NCBI GenBank assembly: GCA_002790835.1
Contig: PFVX01000079.1
Coordinates: 197,621-261,620 of the forward strand
Source: a bacterium CG_4_9_14_3_um_filter_65_15
GTDB taxonomy: Bacteria; Krumholzibacteriota; Krumholzibacteriia; LZORAL124-64-63
Direction of reading: 5' to 3'
Length of the DNA: 64,000 bases
The notes below the pieces were generated by a model. The model did not search any database and was not told the origin of the DNA. It saw only the letters and a program-made list of their open reading frames with translations. Below, one piece after another: positions 61,224 to 64,000 of this stretch. Position numbers and translations under genes: made by a program. Numbering within the stretch: the first letter of the stretch is position 1; each line of letters opens with the position of its first letter.

Positions 61224-61939
61224 GAAGACGGATTCCCGGCGCCGGCGTCGTCGAGCACCAGCCGGTAGCCGACACCGTGGACGGTCTGGATGTGGCGGGG
61301 ATTGTGATGGTCGTCTTCGACCAGCTTGCGCAGGGCCAGGATGAAATTGTCCACGGTGCGGGTGGTGGGGTAGGCGCCGAAGCCCCAGACCCGGTCCAGG
61401 ATCGTCTGGCGGTCGACGGCTTCACCCCGGTGCTCGCTGAGCAGGCGGATGATCATGGCCTCCTTCTCCTTCAGGGTCACGGTCCCGTCGGGGGTGTGGG
61501 CCTTGTAGCCGCGCAGGTCGATGACGGCGCGTCCGATCTTCAGTTCCGGCGTGACGTCCCGGGTCCGGAACCAGTCCTGGCGCCGGAAGATGGATTTGAT
61601 GCGCGCCAGGAGTTCCTGCAGCTCGAAGGGTTTGGTGATGTAGTCATCCCCGCCTTCGTCCAGGCCGCGGATCCGGTCCTGTCCCGCGCTGCGGGCGGTA
61701 ACGAAGAGCACGGGAACGCGGTCACCTTCGTGGCGGATCAGCCGACAGAAGGTGAAGCCGTCCATCCCGGGCAGCATGACGTCCAGGAGGATGAGGTCGC
61801 AGCCCCCGTCCCGCCAGAGGACTTCGCCTTCCTCGGCGCTCCCGGCCAGCAGCACCTCGTAGCCCTCGAGTTCGAGGTTGATCTGCAGGCCCTCGGCCAG
61901 GTGGGCGTCGTCTTCGACGACCAGGATGCGTCTCTTCAT
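61220..61939 (-). CDS. OmpR/PhoB-family response regulator
   Basis: 239 residues with GGGAG 6 nt before the ATG. Receiver: ILVVEDDAHLAEGLQ, LILLDVMLPGMDGFTF (phosphoacceptor Asp), VTARSAG and TKPFELQELLARIKS. Winged helix: LKEKEAMIIRLLSEHRGEAVDRQTIL and TRTVDNFILALRKLVEDD...VHGVGYRL. It sits between its histidine kinase and the giant acyl-adenylate/GNAT gene, which it may control. Confidence 0.94.
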   Translation of the reverse strand: MKRRILVVEDDAHLAEGLQINLELEGYEVLLAGSAEEGEVLWRDGGCDLILLDVMLPGMDGFTFCRLIRHEGDRVPVLFVTARSAGQDRIRGLDEGGDDYITKPFELQELLARIKSIFRRQDWFRTRDVTPELKIGRAVIDLRGYKAHTPDGTVTLKEKEAMIIRLLSEHRGEAVDRQTILDRVWGFGAYPTTRTVDNFILALRKLVEDDHHNPRHIQTVHGVGYRLVLDDAGAGNPSS

Positions 61940-61963
61940 GGGCGACTCCCGTGGCGCAGCAGG

Positions 61964-63046
61964 TCAATCAGCCTGCCGCGCAGGAAAACTCAGCGTGAAG
62001 ACTGCGCCTTGGTCCGGTTCGCTGGTGAGTTCCACTTCACCGCCCAGCATCTCCATGTTTCGGCGCACCAGGTAGAGGCCAAGACCGGTTCCGGAGAATC
62101 GCCCGTCCAGCCTGCCGGTATAGAAACATTCGAAGACCCGATCCTGCAAGCGTCGGGGTATTCCGGGTCCGTCGTCCATCACCACCACCCGGTGACGATC
62201 TTTCCCGGGAATGACCTTCACGGTGACGTTCACGGGCCGGGGGCTGTGCTGGACGGCGTTGACCAGGAGATTGCGCAGGACCAGGGCCAGGGGAAGTCGA
62301 TGCCCACGGATATTGGTCCCGGATTCGGCCTCCAGGTTCATCACGGCCCGGTTCTCGGCGGCGAAGGCGGCCAGGTCGTCCAGGACCAGTCGGCATTCCT
62401 CCTCCAGGTCGAGGACTCCTCCGTGGCCGGAGGCGAACATGTCCGCGGCGCTCACCGAGAGGATGTCGTTGACGAGGTCCTCCAGCCGGATGACGTCCTC
62501 GATCATGCGGTCCTGGATGCGGATGCGGTCGGAGTCCTTCAGCTCGCGACGCGCCAGGGTCTCGGCGTAGAGCCGCAGGCTGGCCAGCGGGGTCTTGAAT
62601 TCGTGGGTGGCCGCGGTCATGAACAATTCCCGCGCCTGTTTGTAGCTGACTTCGCTGCGCCAGGCATGGATCAGAATGAAGGTGCCGGCGATCAGCAGCA
62701 GGATGAAGAACAGACCCTCGGAGAGGAACATCCGGCGGGTGTGCCGGTCGCGCTCCAGGATGGCGGCCTTCACCTCGGGATCGACCTGCGCGTTGAGGGA
62801 ACCCTCGGGGCCGCGGACGAAGATCAGGTCGGGGAAGGGTTCGGCCAGCCAGCGTTCCGGTTCCGCCCGGACCTGGGGTTCGGTCTGAATGAGGAAGGCC
62901 GCGTGCAGGCGGTCGTTGGTCAGCTTCTGCAGCTCCGATTCGGTGCGCGCCTTGGTTTCGGAGGTCAGGTAGTACACCCACCAGGTTCCCATGATCATCA
63001 GCAAGGCGACCAGGATACCATAGAGCAGGCCCAGCCAGATTTTCAC
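61964..63046 (-). CDS. Membrane histidine kinase without HAMP domain
   Basis: 360 residues from a GTG at 63046 placed 6 nt after GGGAGG; the ORF track adds 50 upstream residues without support. TM1 (IWLGLLYGILVALLMIMGTWWVYYL), a periplasmic region of about 100 residues, TM2 (FFILLLIAGTFILIHAW), then directly HisKA with MTAATHEFKTPLASLRLY. HATPase_c: LRNLLVNAVQHSP, VMDDGPGIP and SGTGLGLYLVRRN. Gap to the response regulator gene is 24 nt; the three-gene minus-strand operon ends with the giant fusion gene. Confidence 0.92.
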   Translation of the reverse strand: MKIWLGLLYGILVALLMIMGTWWVYYLTSETKARTESELQKLTNDRLHAAFLIQTEPQVRAEPERWLAEPFPDLIFVRGPEGSLNAQVDPEVKAAILERDRHTRRMFLSEGLFFILLLIAGTFILIHAWRSEVSYKQARELFMTAATHEFKTPLASLRLYAETLARRELKDSDRIRIQDRMIEDVIRLEDLVNDILSVSAADMFASGHGGVLDLEEECRLVLDDLAAFAAENRAVMNLEAESGTNIRGHRLPLALVLRNLLVNAVQHSPRPVNVTVKVIPGKDRHRVVVMDDGPGIPRRLQDRVFECFYTGRLDGRFSGTGLGLYLVRRNMEMLGGEVELTSEPDQGAVFTLSFPARQAD

Positions 63047-63531
63047 GTCGACCCTCCCGCAAGGGGAAACGGGGCGTGCAGGTCGGAGGCCGTTCGAGAT
63101 CCGGTAGCGGGATCCCGTTGCGAAGTCCAACAGGGAGACGGGGTGCGGGAGGTCGAGATCAGTCGGTTCATCTTCGGCAAGCTCACCCTCGAACAAGGTC
63201 TATCGTCGGTTGCATGGGTACCCATTCCAGCATCTTTCCGGTGGCCGGTCAATACCGTCGGCGACAGGTGCGTCGCCATTCCGGGTTTCGCCGGGACCCG
63301 CTGGGAATCAGCTCGGCCACCGTCTTGCCGGCATCGGACCGACGGGCGAGCCGGGCGTGCAGATCGCCGATAATGCCACTCCAGATTCCTCTAGCTGTCA
63401 CGACCGCCGACCTCTCCAAGTTTAGGGTTCATAACCCGGTTTGATCTCCCGGAACGCGACCCGAACTCGGAAGTTGGCGTGCGGTTCTCCGATTACCTTT
63501 CACCGACGGCGGGAAATCCCGGGAAGGGCAT
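63047..63531. other. Non-coding stretch between the histidine kinase and the sigma factor remnant
   Basis: About 485 nt with no supported gene. ORFs here (63076-63444 plus; 63043-63279 minus) give low-complexity Arg/Ser-rich peptides without ribosome sites. It holds a perfect palindrome ATGGGTACCCAT (63214-63225) and a short GGGTT-CAT-AACCC repeat near 63425. It should contain the promoter of the kinase operon, but no convincing hexamers were found. Confidence 0.5.
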
Positions 63532-64000
63532 GTGAAGGGCGGGGAAGACCAGACAACGTTCTCCGATCCTGTATTCGTGGCGCGACTACGAGACGAGAAG
63601 CGGCAGCTCTCGATGCCGTCGTCCATGCCTACCTGCCCCAGGTCCTGCGCGCCGCCCGTGGGGCGGGCCTCGCTGCGCAGCGGGCGCAGGACGTCACCCA
63701 GTCGGTGTTCCTGACCTTCATCCAGTCCCTCGGCCGCTTCGAGGGCCGGTCGCACGTCCGGACCTGGTTGTTCGGCATCCTCTAGCGGAAGTTGTCGGAG
63801 ACCTGGCGCACGGTGAAGCGCGAGAACCAGGCCGACGACGTCATGGATAAACGGTTCGCCCCCGACGGGACCTGGGCGCGTCCGCCCCGGCCGCGGCCGA
63901 GGAGACCTTGGACGCCGAGATCCGGGCGCACCTGGGTGAATGCCTGGAAGAGGTGAGTTGTGCCCCTAAGAATGTTTCCGGCCAGCTGCTTGCAATTGAC
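63532..64000 (+). pseudogene. Broken ECF-type RNA polymerase sigma factor (runs off window)
   Basis: Begins at GTG 63532 after GGGAAGGG (KGGEDQTTFSDPVFVARLR), then must shift frame near 63595 to give REAAALDAVVHAYLPQVLRA, AEDVTQ-like AQDVTQSVFLTF and GRSHVRTWLFGIL. A TAG at 63783 stands where a Tyr codon is expected; reading on gives RKLSETWRTVKRENQADDV and RFAPDGTWARPP. A second frameshift near 63880 continues as EIRAHLGECLEEV. Region 2 of an ECF sigma factor is recognisable, but three lesions within 350 nt mean it cannot make a full protein unless they are sequencing errors. Region 4 would lie beyond the window. Confidence 0.75.

Noticed and set aside
63214-63225. ATGGGTACCCAT palindrome as an operator for the kinase operon
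   Set aside because: A single short palindrome without a nearby promoter or repeat copy; not enough to call a site.
63160-63230. FIFGKLTLEQ peptide resembling the start of a quinol oxidase subunit I
   Set aside because: Only about eight residues match, with no continuation in any frame; treated as chance.
61277-63373. 698-residue plus-strand ORF over the regulator and kinase
   Set aside because: Antisense shadow of two clear two-component genes.

Overview
The window is a dense (roughly two-thirds G+C), almost fully coding bacterial chromosome segment with no insertion sequences, CRISPR arrays, rRNA or tRNA genes that I can support. The organism is Gram-negative: it encodes a heptose epimerase (hldD), an LpxL/HtrB-type acyltransferase, O-antigen-type CDP-sugar genes, lipoproteins with lipoboxes, FadL and YaiO outer-membrane barrels and a heme-bearing porin. 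c-type cytochromes, a short PurL fused to PurQ, an Fe-S type PurF, frequent GTG/TTG starts and ATGA/TGATG gene overlaps fit an uncultivated deltaproteobacterium-like or FCB-affiliated (Krumholzibacteriota/Eisenbacteria-like) lineage. That placement is a guess from gene content, not a phylogeny.

Layout. 1-2.1 kb: start of a 2Fe-2S protein (minus, runs off the window), glutamine synthetase and YjbQ. 2.1-6.2 kb: minus-strand PNAG-type exopolysaccharide locus (PgaD-like, PgaC, YaiO-type barrel, deacetylase lipoprotein). 6.3-14.1 kb: alaS, an iodotyrosine-deiodinase-like flavoprotein, a lipid A acyltransferase homologue, an isocitrate dehydrogenase with an inserted cysteine cluster, and a sodium:solute symporter. 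14.1-19.0 kb: two-component system diverging from an ABC-2 exporter, with a possible small structured RNA between them. 19.1-25.9 kb: HEAT-cyclophilin lipoprotein diverging from the tightly overlapping asd-ecfT-truA-talC-htrA run. 25.9-29.2 kb: epimerase, hldD and an Rsm22/METTL17-like protein. 29.2-31.7 kb: fused cytochrome-porin plus pentaheme cytochrome c. 31.8-44.6 kb: EamA transporter, purB, tetraheme cytochrome, the purLQ-(PurS-like)-purF operon, a two-part radical SAM protein and RNase G. 44.7-50.5 kb: glycosyltransferase and a CDP-3,6-dideoxyhexose pathway (rfbF, rfbG, epimerase, reductase, rfbH). 50.6-56.6 kb: rhomboid protease, GDSL lipoprotein with FadL porin, an unknown membrane-anchored protein, STAS protein and PrsW-type protease. 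56.6-63.0 kb: a minus-strand operon of histidine kinase, response regulator and a 1546-residue acyl-adenylating enzyme / unknown / GNAT fusion. 63.0-64.0 kb: non-coding stretch and a broken ECF sigma factor gene.

How it fits together. Envelope construction dominates: PNAG-like polymer, heptose, acyl chains, dideoxy sugar, outer-membrane porins and membrane proteases. Purine synthesis (purB, purLQ, PurS-like, purF) and nitrogen assimilation (glnA) form the metabolic core. The cytochromes suggest electron exchange across the outer membrane. The most unusual items are the acyl-adenylate/GNAT fusion under its own two-component system, the PurS-like protein between purLQ and purF, the cysteine-cluster insertion in isocitrate dehydrogenase, and intrinsic terminators embedded in the 3' ends of convergent genes.
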